16,299 nucleotides of DNA from positions 1-16,299 of the forward strand of contig CABRDB010000071.1 of assembly GCA_902469555.1 (NCBI GenBank), written 5' to 3'. The notes beneath the pieces are model-generated. The model saw nothing but the letters and a program-made list of their open reading frames with translations, did no database searches and was not told the DNA's origin. This DNA is from an uncultured Collinsella sp. (GTDB lineage: Bacteria > Actinomycetota > Coriobacteriia > Coriobacteriales > Coriobacteriaceae). Shown here one piece after another: positions 6,628 to 13,925 of the stretch. Position 1 is the stretch's first letter. Each line of letters starts with the position of its first letter. The translations under genes were made by a program, and so were the position numbers.

Positions 6628-7944
6628 ATGAAGAACGAAATGAGCAGAAGGCAGTTCCTGGGCTTTGCTGGTTCCGCGGCTGCGGTTCTTGGTCTGGGTC
6701 TCGTGGGCTGCGGTGGTTCTGCCGGCTCCGGCTCCTCTGCTTCTGGTGACGCTGCCGAGGTCTACTTCCTCCAGTTCAAGCCCGAGGTCGACAAGGAGTG
6801 GAAGGAGATCGCCAAGGCGTACAAGAAGGAGAAGGGCGTCGAGGTCAAGATCGTGACCGCCGCCTCCAACACCTACGAGGAGAAGCTCAAGTCCGAGATG
6901 TCCAAGAGCTCCGCTCCGACGCTGTTCCAGGTCAACGGCCCCACCGGCCTTAAGAACTGGAAGGACTACTGCGCCGATCTTTCCGACACCAAGCTCCGCG
7001 GCGAGCTCATCGACGACTCCCTGGCGCTGCAGTCCGACGGCAAGGATCTGGGTATCGACTGGGTTCAGGAGAGCTACGGCATCATCTACAACAAGGAGCT
7101 CCTCGAGAAGGCCGGCTACAAGGCCGAGGACATCAACTCCTTCGACAAGCTGAAGGCTTGCGCCGATGACATCCAGGCCCGCAAGGACGAGCTCGGCGTT
7201 GACGGTGCCTTCACTTCCGCCGGCATGGATGACTCCTCCAGCTGGCGCTACACCACGCACCTCGCCAACCTCCCGCTCTACTACGAGTTCGAGAAGGAGC
7301 ACAATCAGGAGGACGACGAGATCAAGGGCGAGTATCTCGACAACTTTAAGCAGATCTTCGACCTGTATATCACCGACTCCACCTGCGATCCTTCGCAGCT
7401 CGCCTCCAAGACCGGTGACGACGCCACCAACGAGTTCGCAACCGGCAAGGCCGTCTTCTACCAGAACGGCTCTTGGGCCTACGCCGACCTCACCAAGGCC
7501 GGTATGACCGACGACCAGCTCGGCATGCTGCCGATCTACATCGGCGTCGACGGCGAGGAGAACCAGGGCCTGTGCTCCGGCGGCGAGAACTACTGGTGCG
7601 TCAGCTCCCAGGCTTCCGAGGATGCCCAGAAGGCCACCGAGGACTTCATGTATTGGTGCGTCACTTCTGACACCGCCACCAGCATCATCGCTGACAAGAT
7701 GGGTCTGACCGCCCCGTTCAAGAGCGCTAAGGAGACCACCAACGTCTTCTCGCAGCAGGCCGTTGCTATGGCCAAGGACGGCAAGAAGACCGTCGCTTGG
7801 GACTTCGTTTACATCCCCTCCGAGGAGTGGAAGAAGAACCTCAAGCAGGCTCTCATCGCTTATGCTGCCGACAACACCAAGTGGGACGGCGTCAAGAACG
7901 CCTTCGTCGATGGCTGGAAGACCGAGAAGGCTGCTTCCGAGTAA
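6628..7944 (+). CDS. Sugar ABC transporter substrate-binding lipoprotein
   Basis: A 438-residue family 1 extracellular solute-binding protein (SBP_bac_1 type), the receptor of the ABC importer encoded next to it. The N-terminus MKNEMSRRQFLGFAGSAAAV carries a twin-arginine motif (SRRQFLG, residues 6-12) and a lipobox LVGC with Cys28. It is therefore expected to be exported folded by Tat and anchored as a lipoprotein, followed by a Gly/Ser-rich tether. The mature domain shows typical binding-protein stretches (ESYGIIYNKELLEKAGY, GKAVFYQNGSWAYADL). The ATG at 6628 is chosen because AGGGTGG lies ~6 bases upstream and it gives a proper signal peptide; GTG at 6538 would put an unrelated extension before it. 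A maltodextrin or alpha-glucoside ligand is inferred from the MsmK-type ATPase and the malQP operon. Confidence 0.9.
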   Translation: MKNEMSRRQFLGFAGSAAAVLGLGLVGCGGSAGSGSSASGDAAEVYFLQFKPEVDKEWKEIAKAYKKEKGVEVKIVTAASNTYEEKLKSEMSKSSAPTLFQVNGPTGLKNWKDYCADLSDTKLRGELIDDSLALQSDGKDLGIDWVQESYGIIYNKELLEKAGYKAEDINSFDKLKACADDIQARKDELGVDGAFTSAGMDDSSSWRYTTHLANLPLYYEFEKEHNQEDDEIKGEYLDNFKQIFDLYITDSTCDPSQLASKTGDDATNEFATGKAVFYQNGSWAYADLTKAGMTDDQLGMLPIYIGVDGEENQGLCSGGENYWCVSSQASEDAQKATEDFMYWCVTSDTATSIIADKMGLTAPFKSAKETTNVFSQQAVAMAKDGKKTVAWDFVYIPSEEWKKNLKQALIAYAADNTKWDGVKNAFVDGWKTEKAASE

Positions 7945-7975
7945 GCAGTTGCTGCCCAAGCTATCTGATTAGCGA

Positions 7976-8011
7976 CAGGGGGCGGGCAGACGTAGGTTTG
8001 CCCGCCCCCTG
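7976..8011 (+). other. Intercistronic hairpin after the binding-protein gene
   Basis: A perfect 13-bp GC-rich stem (CAGGGGGCGGGCA with TGCCCGCCCCCTG, 10-nt loop) sits between the binding-protein stop and the first permease. No T-run follows, so it is not a classical terminator. Such hairpins commonly protect the upstream message, giving more binding protein than permease. Confidence 0.8.
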
Positions 8012-8031
8012 CATATTGAAAGGACCCTTCT

Positions 8032-8886
8032 ATGGGCAAAGCACTCAAGCGCTGGTGGCCGCTCTTTATGCTGCCCACGTGCCTGGCGTTTATGATCGGG
8101 TTCGTGATTCCCTTTATCCAGGGTTTCTATCTCTCGTTCTGCCAGTTTATTACCATCAATAACGCGCACTTTGTCGGTATCGAGAACTACGTGCGCGCGC
8201 TGTCCGATCCGCAGTTCTCCACGTCGTTCTTCTTTACGGTGGCGTTTGCCTTCCTGTCGACGGTGCTCATCAACGTGATCGCGCTGGCCATCGCGCAGGC
8301 GCTCACCCGCAAAGCGCTCAAGGGTACCAACATCTTCCGTACGATCTTCTTTATGCCTAACCTGATCGGCGGCATCGTGCTGGGCTACATTTGGCAGATT
8401 CTGATCAACTGCCTGCTCTCCAACGTGGGCGCCCAGCTCATCGCCCTTAACTCTGCTGCTGGCTTCTGGGGCCTTATCATCCTGACCCTGTGGCAGCAGG
8501 TCGGCTACATGATGATCATCTACATCGCCGGTCTGCAGTCCATCCCGTCTGACTACATCGAGGCCGCCAAGGTCGATGGCGCTACGGCATGGCAGACGTT
8601 TTGGAAGGTTAAGATCCCCAACCTGATGCCGACCATCACCATCTGCCTGTTCCTGTCCATCACCAACGGCTTTAAGCTGTTCGACCAGAACCTCGCCCTT
8701 ACCGGTGGCGCCCCGGCGCACTCCACCGAGATGCTCGCCCTGAACATCTACAACACGTTCTATTCGCGTGCTGGCATCGCATGGCAGGGCATCGGTCAGG
8801 CCAAGGCAGTTATCTTCTGCATCCTGGTTGTCGCTATTTCTATGATCCAGCTTAAGGCCACGAGGTCCAAGGAGGTGCAGCAGTAA
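8032..8886 (+). CDS. Sugar ABC transporter permease (MalF/MsmF type)
   Basis: A 284-residue inner-membrane permease, one half of the translocation pore of a carbohydrate importer. About six hydrophobic segments are visible (approx. 11-36, 64-90, 103-127, 144-169, 201-219, 257-274). The ATPase-docking EAA loop is at residues 177-197 (EAAKVDGATAWQTFWKVKIP). This short form lacks the long periplasmic loop of enteric MalF, as in MsmF/UgpA-type permeases. The ATG at 8032 has AAAGGA about 7 bases upstream. The stop overlaps the next gene's start in TAATG, pointing to translational coupling and equal amounts of the two permeases. Confidence 0.93.
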   Translation: MGKALKRWWPLFMLPTCLAFMIGFVIPFIQGFYLSFCQFITINNAHFVGIENYVRALSDPQFSTSFFFTVAFAFLSTVLINVIALAIAQALTRKALKGTNIFRTIFFMPNLIGGIVLGYIWQILINCLLSNVGAQLIALNSAAGFWGLIILTLWQQVGYMMIIYIAGLQSIPSDYIEAAKVDGATAWQTFWKVKIPNLMPTITICLFLSITNGFKLFDQNLALTGGAPAHSTEMLALNIYNTFYSRAGIAWQGIGQAKAVIFCILVVAISMIQLKATRSKEVQQ

Positions 8887-9725
8887 TGAAACGCGATAAG
8901 GCTATCAACCGCGCGCTCTCGATCTTCTTTACGATTCTGTCGCTCGCATGGATCTACCCCGTGTTCATGATTGCGCTCAATTCCTTTAAGAAAGCGACCG
9001 CAATCAGCACCACCACGGCGTTCGATCTGCTCACGCCCGAGACGTTCAACGGCCTCGCAAACTACGTGCACGCTCTGAACGAGCAGGGCTTTGCCTCGGC
9101 GTTTATGTACTCGCTCATCATCACGGTCACGTCGGTCGTGCTGATTCTGGTGTGCTGCTCCATGTGCGCTTGGTACGTGGTGCGCGTCAACAGCAAGATC
9201 TCGAACTTCTTCTATTACCTGTTCGTCTTCTCGATGGTCGTACCGTTCCAGATGCTCATGTTCACGCTGTCCAACCTCGCGGACCGCATCGGCTTTAACA
9301 CGCCGTTTAACATCTGCTTCATCTACCTTGGTTTTGGCGCGGGCCTCGCGGTCTTTATGTTCGCCGGCTTCGTCAAGAACATCCCGCTCGAGATTGAGGA
9401 AGCGGCCATGATCGACGGCTGCAACCCGGTCCAAGTGTTCTTTAAGATCGTCCTTCCCATTATGAAGCCCACCTATCTTTCGGTCGGCATCCTTGAGACC
9501 ATGTGGGTCTGGAACGACTATCTGCTGCCCTACCTTACGCTCGACTCCACCAAGTACAAGACCATTCCTATCTTGATCCAGTACTTCCGTGGCGGCTATG
9601 GCCACGTCGAGCTCGGTCCCATGATGGCGTGCATCATGATGGTCGTCATCCCCATCGTCATCATGTACATCTTCTGCCAGAAGTACATCATCGACGGTGT
9701 GGTGGCAGGTGCCGTCAAGGGCTGA
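8886..9725 (+). CDS. Sugar ABC transporter permease (MalG/MsmG type)
   Basis: A 279-residue second permease subunit. It has six predicted membrane segments (approx. 10-31, 72-98, 106-127, 140-163, 196-215, 244-265). The EAA motif at residues 171-190 (EEAAMIDGCNPVQVFFKIVL) contacts the ATPase. The C-terminus QKYIIDGVVAGAVKG is typical of MalG/UgpE-like permeases. A strong AAGGAGGTG lies 8 bases before the ATG, inside the end of the upstream gene. It forms a heterodimer with the preceding permease. Confidence 0.93.
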   Translation: MKRDKAINRALSIFFTILSLAWIYPVFMIALNSFKKATAISTTTAFDLLTPETFNGLANYVHALNEQGFASAFMYSLIITVTSVVLILVCCSMCAWYVVRVNSKISNFFYYLFVFSMVVPFQMLMFTLSNLADRIGFNTPFNICFIYLGFGAGLAVFMFAGFVKNIPLEIEEAAMIDGCNPVQVFFKIVLPIMKPTYLSVGILETMWVWNDYLLPYLTLDSTKYKTIPILIQYFRGGYGHVELGPMMACIMMVVIPIVIMYIFCQKYIIDGVVAGAVKG

Positions 9726-9750
9726 TGCCGTAACTGTTTTGCAAGTTTTG

Positions 9751-9775
9751 GCGGCGCCTCTCAGCGCGGCGCCGC
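9751..9775 (+). other. Intercistronic hairpin before the ATPase gene
   Basis: An 8-bp stem, GCGGCGCC (9751-9758) with GGCGCCGC (9768-9775), and a 9-nt loop lie in the 68-bp gap between the second permease and the ATPase gene. There is no T-tract, so it is more likely a processing or stability element than a terminator. Confidence 0.55.
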
Positions 9776-9793
9776 GTATCGAAAGGTAAAGAC

Positions 9794-10993
9794 ATGGCCG
9801 AGATCGTTCTCAAACATGTTCAGAAGGTGTATCCCAACAACGAGTCAAAAAAGAAGGGCTTCTTTGGCAAAAAGAAGAAGACCGAGGAGAAGAAGCACAA
9901 CCTCAAGGTTACCGAGGACGGTGTGCTCGCTGTAGAGGACTTCAACCTCACCGTTCACGACCAGGAGTTCATCGTCCTCGTTGGCCCTTCTGGCTGCGGT
10001 AAGTCCACGACGATGCGCATGGTCGCCGGCCTGGAGGACATCACCTCCGGCGATGTGTTCATCGATGGCAAGCGCGTCAACGACGTGGCGCCCAAGGACC
10101 GCGACATCGCCATGGTGTTCCAGAGTTATGCTCTGTACCCCAATATGACGGTGTACGAGAACATGGCGTTTACGCTTGAGCTCAAGAAGGTCCCCAAGGA
10201 CGAGATCGACCGCAAGGTTCGCTCCGCTGCCGAGATCCTGGGTATTACCGAGTACCTCGACCGTAAGCCCAAGGCGCTCTCTGGCGGCCAGCGCCAGCGC
10301 GTCGCCATCGGCCGCGCCATCGTGCGTGACCCCAAGGTCTTCCTGATGGACGAGCCGCTGTCCAACCTGGATGCCAAGCTTCGTAACCAGATGCGCGCCG
10401 AGCTCATTAAGCTGCGTCACGAGATCAAGGGCACCTTCATCTACGTTACCCACGACCAGACCGAGGCTATGACCCTCGGTGACCGTATCGTGGTCATGAA
10501 GGACGGCGTCGTCCAGCAGATCGCCACGCCGCAGGAGGTCTTCAACCATCCCGCGAACATCTTCGTCGCCGGCTTCATCGGCGTGCCGCAGATGAACTTC
10601 TTCGATGCCCAGCTGGTGCGCTCGGGCAACGGCTTTACCGTCAAGACCGAGGATATGAACGTGGCGCTCGCCCCCGAGACCTGCGCTCAGCTTGCCCTCA
10701 ACTGGGACGGCGGCGACGTGAAGGAGATTACGGCCGGCGTGCGTCCCGAGCAGATTCTGCTTGCCGACAAGGGCGAGGAGGGTGCGCTCCAGGGCACCGT
10801 CGAGGTGACCGAGCTCATGGGCTCGACCGAGCATGTCCACGTGACCGCTCCCGACGGCCAGTTTGTCCTGATTATCCCCGTCGTCGACCTCGAGGCCAAG
10901 GGCGCGCTCAAGGCTGGCGACCCCATCTGGTTCAAGTTCGAGAAGAACGCGACTCATCTCTTCGATAAGGTGTCTGGCAAGAACCTTATCTAG
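9794..10993 (+). CDS. msmK: Sugar ABC transporter ATPase (MsmK/UgpC/MalK type)
   Basis: A 399-residue ATPase that powers the importer from the cytoplasmic face. The nucleotide-binding domain shows Walker A GPSGCGKST (64-72), Q-loop Gln110, ABC signature LSGGQ (162-166), Walker B VFLMDE (182-187), D-loop SNLD and the switch His220. Residues ~240-399 form the MalK-like TOBE regulatory domain. Unusually, about 30 extra residues rich in lysine (GKKKKTEEKKH, within 16-46) sit between KVYPN and the strand AVEDFNLTV, where relatives have only a few residues. AAAGG lies 8 bases before the ATG. ATPases of this type can serve several sugar importers, so the gene may energise other transporters in the genome. 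It ends the operon. Confidence 0.95.
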   Translation: MAEIVLKHVQKVYPNNESKKKGFFGKKKKTEEKKHNLKVTEDGVLAVEDFNLTVHDQEFIVLVGPSGCGKSTTMRMVAGLEDITSGDVFIDGKRVNDVAPKDRDIAMVFQSYALYPNMTVYENMAFTLELKKVPKDEIDRKVRSAAEILGITEYLDRKPKALSGGQRQRVAIGRAIVRDPKVFLMDEPLSNLDAKLRNQMRAELIKLRHEIKGTFIYVTHDQTEAMTLGDRIVVMKDGVVQQIATPQEVFNHPANIFVAGFIGVPQMNFFDAQLVRSGNGFTVKTEDMNVALAPETCAQLALNWDGGDVKEITAGVRPEQILLADKGEEGALQGTVEVTELMGSTEHVHVTAPDGQFVLIIPVVDLEAKGALKAGDPIWFKFEKNATHLFDKVSGKNLI

Positions 10994-11023
10994 GCCCGGT
11001 GCATCCAGGCCCTCCCTTTGGGC

Positions 11024-11055
11024 GACTGCGGCTTTGCCATCCTTTTGCCGCGGTC
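11024..11055 (+). other. Hairpin downstream of the ATPase gene
   Basis: GACTGCGGC (11024-11032) pairs with GCCGCGGTC (11047-11055), including one T-G pair. It lies between the stop codon and the main terminator and probably protects or helps process the 3' end of the mRNA. Confidence 0.4.
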
Positions 11056-11061
11056 ACATAT

Positions 11062-11108
11062 AAGGCTCCCCTCCCGTCCACTGGGCGAGAGGGGAGCCTT
11101 TCTTTGTG
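11062..11108 (+). terminator. Terminator of the ABC operon
   Basis: A perfect 12-bp stem, AAGGCTCCCCTC (11062-11073) with GAGGGGAGCCTT (11089-11100), is followed by TCTTTGTG. It sits ~70 bp beyond the ATPase stop codon. This is a strong intrinsic terminator. Confidence 0.92.
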
Positions 11109-11132
11109 CCGGGGCTGCCCATCTGTCAGTTT

Positions 11133-11429
11133 GTCTTGATCTGTAACAGATAGAGGGCCAAATTGGGCCTAGATGTTACAGATCGAGACGGCGTCGAGTT
11201 GCCCGTCCTTCCATCTCAATCCGTAACACGAGAGGCTGATTTCGGCAGTTACCTGTTACAGATTGAGATTACTTTAGCCGCCTTGCCCGTCTGTCTCATT
11301 CTGTAACAGGTAGACCCGATTCCAGCGGTTATCTGTTACAGATTGAGACAGTTTCTTGCAATAATTCTGTTTGTCTTGATCTGTAACAGATAGACCCAAT
11401 TTTGCCGGTTAGGTGTTACAGACCGAGAT
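11133..11429. repeat. Array of four 57-bp palindromes, 80-bp period
   Basis: Four units at 11133-11189, 11213-11269, 11293-11349 and 11373-11429 are each exactly 57 bp, with 23-bp spacers, so the period is exactly 80 bp. Every unit is an inverted repeat: a 16-bp arm close to GTCTCAATCTGTAACA, a 25-bp centre, then the arm inverted. The inner TGTAACA half of the arm is almost invariant (one unit has CGTAACA). Centres are related (roughly gatagacccgatt...ggtta) and extend the pairing imperfectly. The spacers share fragments such as TTGCCCGTC, so the whole 80-bp unit was probably duplicated. The array occupies the gap between two convergent operons and encodes no evident protein. It resembles a REP/MITE-like family, but no named family is assigned. 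Confidence 0.9.
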
Positions 11430-11466
11430 TGTTTGGTCGAGGCGGGCCACGGGCAATACGCGGGCA

Positions 11467-11499
11467 CAAAAAACGGAGCCGTGTTGCCACGACTCCGTT
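11467..11499 (-). terminator. Terminator of the malQP operon
   Basis: On the minus strand AACGGAGTCGTG, a GCAA tetraloop and CACGGCTCCGTT form a 12-bp stem with one G-T pair, followed by a run of Ts (plus-strand As 11468-11473). It begins ~30 bases past the phosphorylase stop. The GNRA loop makes it very stable. Confidence 0.93.
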
Positions 11500-11528
11500 T
11501 CTCAAGAGGATGGGTAAGGGAAGCGAAA

Positions 11529-13796
11529 TTAGTTCAGGTGCCAGATCTCGTCGTTGTACTGGGAGATCGTACGGTCGGACGAGAAGGTGCCGGCGTTGGC
11601 GATATTGATGAGCGCCTTGCGCATCCAGGCGTCCTGGTCCTCGTAGTCGGCCAGCACGCGCTCCTTGGTCTGGATGTACTCCTCAATGTCGAGCAGGGCC
11701 ATAAACCAGTCCTTGCCCTTAATGTCGTCGTGCAGGCGCTGCAGGCGCTCGGCGTTGCCGGTTGCCATAAAGGCCGGGTTGGTGATGAAGTCCACCAGCA
11801 GTTTAATGCCGGGCTTGCGGTAGAGCGCACCGGCGTTGTAGGTGCCGTCGGCGTAGAGCTGCTCGACCTGTTTGGACGAGGCACCAAAGGTATAGATGTT
11901 CTCGTCGCCCACGAGCTCGGCAATCTCCACGTTGGCACCGTCGAGCGTGCACAGGGTTAGGGCGCCGTTGAGCATGAACTTCATGTTGGAGGTGCCGCTC
12001 GCCTCCTTGGAGGCCAGGCTGATCTGCTCGGAGATGTCAGCGGCGGGGATCACGCGCTCGGCGGCGGTGACGTTGTAGTTCTCGATCATGACAACCTGCA
12101 GGTAGGGAGCCACGTCGGGGTCGTTTGCAATCCACTGCGACAGCGTCAGGATCAGATGGATGATGTCCTGCGCGATAGTGTAGGCAGGCGCCGCCTTGCC
12201 GCCAAAGATGATGGTGACAGGGTGCTTAGGCCTGTTGCCGTTCTTGATATCGAAGTACTTCCAGATGATGTAGAGCGCGAGCATCTGCTGACGCTTGTAC
12301 TCGTGGATGCGCTTGACCTGGACGTCGATGATGGCGTTGGAGGGAATGGTCACGCCCTGCTCGAGCGCCATGAACTGGCGCATGATGGCCTTGGCCTCGA
12401 CCTTGGTGGCGGCCAGGCGCTCAAGAACGTCCTTGTCGTCGGCGAACTTGGCGAGTTTGTTCAGATCGCCGGTGCTGCGCCAGTCGGTGCCGATTACATC
12501 GTCGAGCAGGCTGGCGAGCGCGGGGTTGGCTCCATGGATCCAGCGGCGGAAGGTGATGCCGTTGGTCTTGTTGGAGAACTTCTCGGGATAGATCTCGTAG
12601 AACGGATGAAGCTCGGTGTCCTCCAGGATCTTGGTGTGGAGGGCGGCTACGCCGTTGATGGAGAAGCCAAAGTGGATGTCCATGTGGGCCATGTGGACGG
12701 TGTCGTGCTCGTCGATGATGGCGACGCGCGGGTCATCGTGCTCGGCTTTCGCGATCTCATCGAGCTTGACGATAATGTCGGCGATGGCAGGGGAGACCTT
12801 CTGCAGGCTGGCGAGCGGCCACTTCTCGAGCGCCTCGGCAAGGATCGTGTGGTTAGTGTAGGCGACCATGGAGCGTACGATGGTCACGGCCTCGTCAAAC
12901 TCGATGCCATGCTCGGTGGTGAGCAAGCGAATGAGCTCGGGGATGACCATGGTGGGGTGCGTGTCGTTAATTTGGACCACGGCGTAGTCGGCCAGATCGT
13001 GCAGGTTGCTGCCGCGCTCGACGGCCTCGTCGATCAGGAGCTGGGCGGCGTTGCTCACCATGAAGTACTCCTGATAGATGCGAAGCAGGCGGCCCTGCTC
13101 GTCGGAATCGTCGGGGTAGAGGAACAAGGTGAGGTTCTTGGCGATCTCGGTCTTGTCGAAGTCGATGGAGCTGCCGGGGACCAGGCCGTCGTCGACGCTC
13201 GCCAGGTCGAACAGGCGCAGACGGTTCTTGGTGGGCTGGCCGTAACCGGGCACGTCGATGTTGACGAGCTTGGAGGTAACGGCAAAATCGCCGAACTCGA
13301 CGGTGTAGGAGCGGCCGTCGTCGACTAGGATGTCCTGCTCACCGAGCCACTCGTCGGGGACGGCCTTCTGCTGGTTGTCGACAAAGCGCTGACGGAACAG
13401 GCCGTAGTGATAGTTGAGGCCCACGCCATCGCCGGTCAAGCCCAGCGTGGCGATGGAATCCAGGAAGCATGCGGCCAGGCGGCCCAGGCCGCCGTTGCCG
13501 AGCGACGGCTCGACCTCGAACTCCTCGATCTTGTTGAGGTCGTGGCCTGCGGCGGTGAGCTGGTCCTTAACCTCATCGTAGATGCCGAGGTCGATCATGT
13601 TGTTGATGAGCAGCTTGCCGATCAAAAATTCGGCGGAAATGTAATAGAGCTTTTTCTTGCCGTTGTTGAGCGGGCAGGCGGCGGAGCGCTCCTGCACGAG
13701 TTTGACCAGCAGCTTGTAAATGCGACGGTCGTCGAGCTGCTCGAGCGAGGTGCCAAAAGACTGCTCGGCGAGTTCCATGAGGTTAATTTGGGGCAT
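11529..13796 (-). CDS. malP: Alpha-glucan (maltodextrin/glycogen) phosphorylase
   Basis: A 755-residue GT35 phosphorylase that releases glucose 1-phosphate from the non-reducing end of alpha-1,4-glucans using inorganic phosphate and pyridoxal phosphate. Visible landmarks: YYISAEFLIGKLL near the N-terminus, EPSLGNGGLGRLAACFLDS in the N-terminal domain, QINDTHPT, NKTNGITFRRWI, KRIHEYKRQ, and the cofactor site EASGTSNMKF with the PLP lysine at residue 606. The C-terminal FSSDRTISQYNDEIW is also typical. The compact length fits MalP/GlgP without extra regulatory extensions. The ATG at 13796 is chosen over 13823 because AGGAG lies ~6 bases before it and it matches family N-termini. It is downstream of malQ on the same strand; with MalQ it would degrade imported maltodextrin or stored glycogen. 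Confidence 0.95.
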   Translation of the reverse strand: MPQINLMELAEQSFGTSLEQLDDRRIYKLLVKLVQERSAACPLNNGKKKLYYISAEFLIGKLLINNMIDLGIYDEVKDQLTAAGHDLNKIEEFEVEPSLGNGGLGRLAACFLDSIATLGLTGDGVGLNYHYGLFRQRFVDNQQKAVPDEWLGEQDILVDDGRSYTVEFGDFAVTSKLVNIDVPGYGQPTKNRLRLFDLASVDDGLVPGSSIDFDKTEIAKNLTLFLYPDDSDEQGRLLRIYQEYFMVSNAAQLLIDEAVERGSNLHDLADYAVVQINDTHPTMVIPELIRLLTTEHGIEFDEAVTIVRSMVAYTNHTILAEALEKWPLASLQKVSPAIADIIVKLDEIAKAEHDDPRVAIIDEHDTVHMAHMDIHFGFSINGVAALHTKILEDTELHPFYEIYPEKFSNKTNGITFRRWIHGANPALASLLDDVIGTDWRSTGDLNKLAKFADDKDVLERLAATKVEAKAIMRQFMALEQGVTIPSNAIIDVQVKRIHEYKRQQMLALYIIWKYFDIKNGNRPKHPVTIIFGGKAAPAYTIAQDIIHLILTLSQWIANDPDVAPYLQVVMIENYNVTAAERVIPAADISEQISLASKEASGTSNMKFMLNGALTLCTLDGANVEIAELVGDENIYTFGASSKQVEQLYADGTYNAGALYRKPGIKLLVDFITNPAFMATGNAERLQRLHDDIKGKDWFMALLDIEEYIQTKERVLADYEDQDAWMRKALINIANAGTFSSDRTISQYNDEIWHLN

Positions 13797-13842
13797 GTTT
13801 TCTCCTGTGATGGGTTGTTTCATGTCTGCAATTCATAAGAAG

Positions 13843-13876
13843 CCCGCGCGAGGGGATTGGGGTGGCCTCGCGCGGG
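13843..13876 (-). other. Intercistronic hairpin between malQ and malP
   Basis: A perfect 11-bp stem, CCCGCGCGAGG (13843-13853) with CCTCGCGCGGG (13866-13876), has a 12-nt loop. Read in the operon's direction it is followed by CTTCTTATG, a poor T-tract, so it may cause partial termination or protect the malQ message. A plus-strand transcript would meet the As after it instead. Confidence 0.7.
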
Positions 13877-13925
13877 AAAAAGCAAGCGCGTCCGCACGGT
13901 GGGGAGGGGTCGGGCGCGGTAGCTC

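Noticed and set aside
6520..7959. A 479-codon open frame antisense to the binding-protein gene
   Set aside because: It mirrors GC-rich codon usage of the real gene, has low-complexity Val/Leu/Gly content, no recognisable motif and no ribosome-binding site.
11133..11429. CRISPR array
   Set aside because: The repeated unit is a long palindrome with diverged centre, spacers are short and mutually similar, and no cas genes are present.
12156..13328. A 390-codon frame antisense to malP
   Set aside because: Shadow of the phosphorylase codons; composition is Asp/Gly/Val/Leu-rich with no domain.
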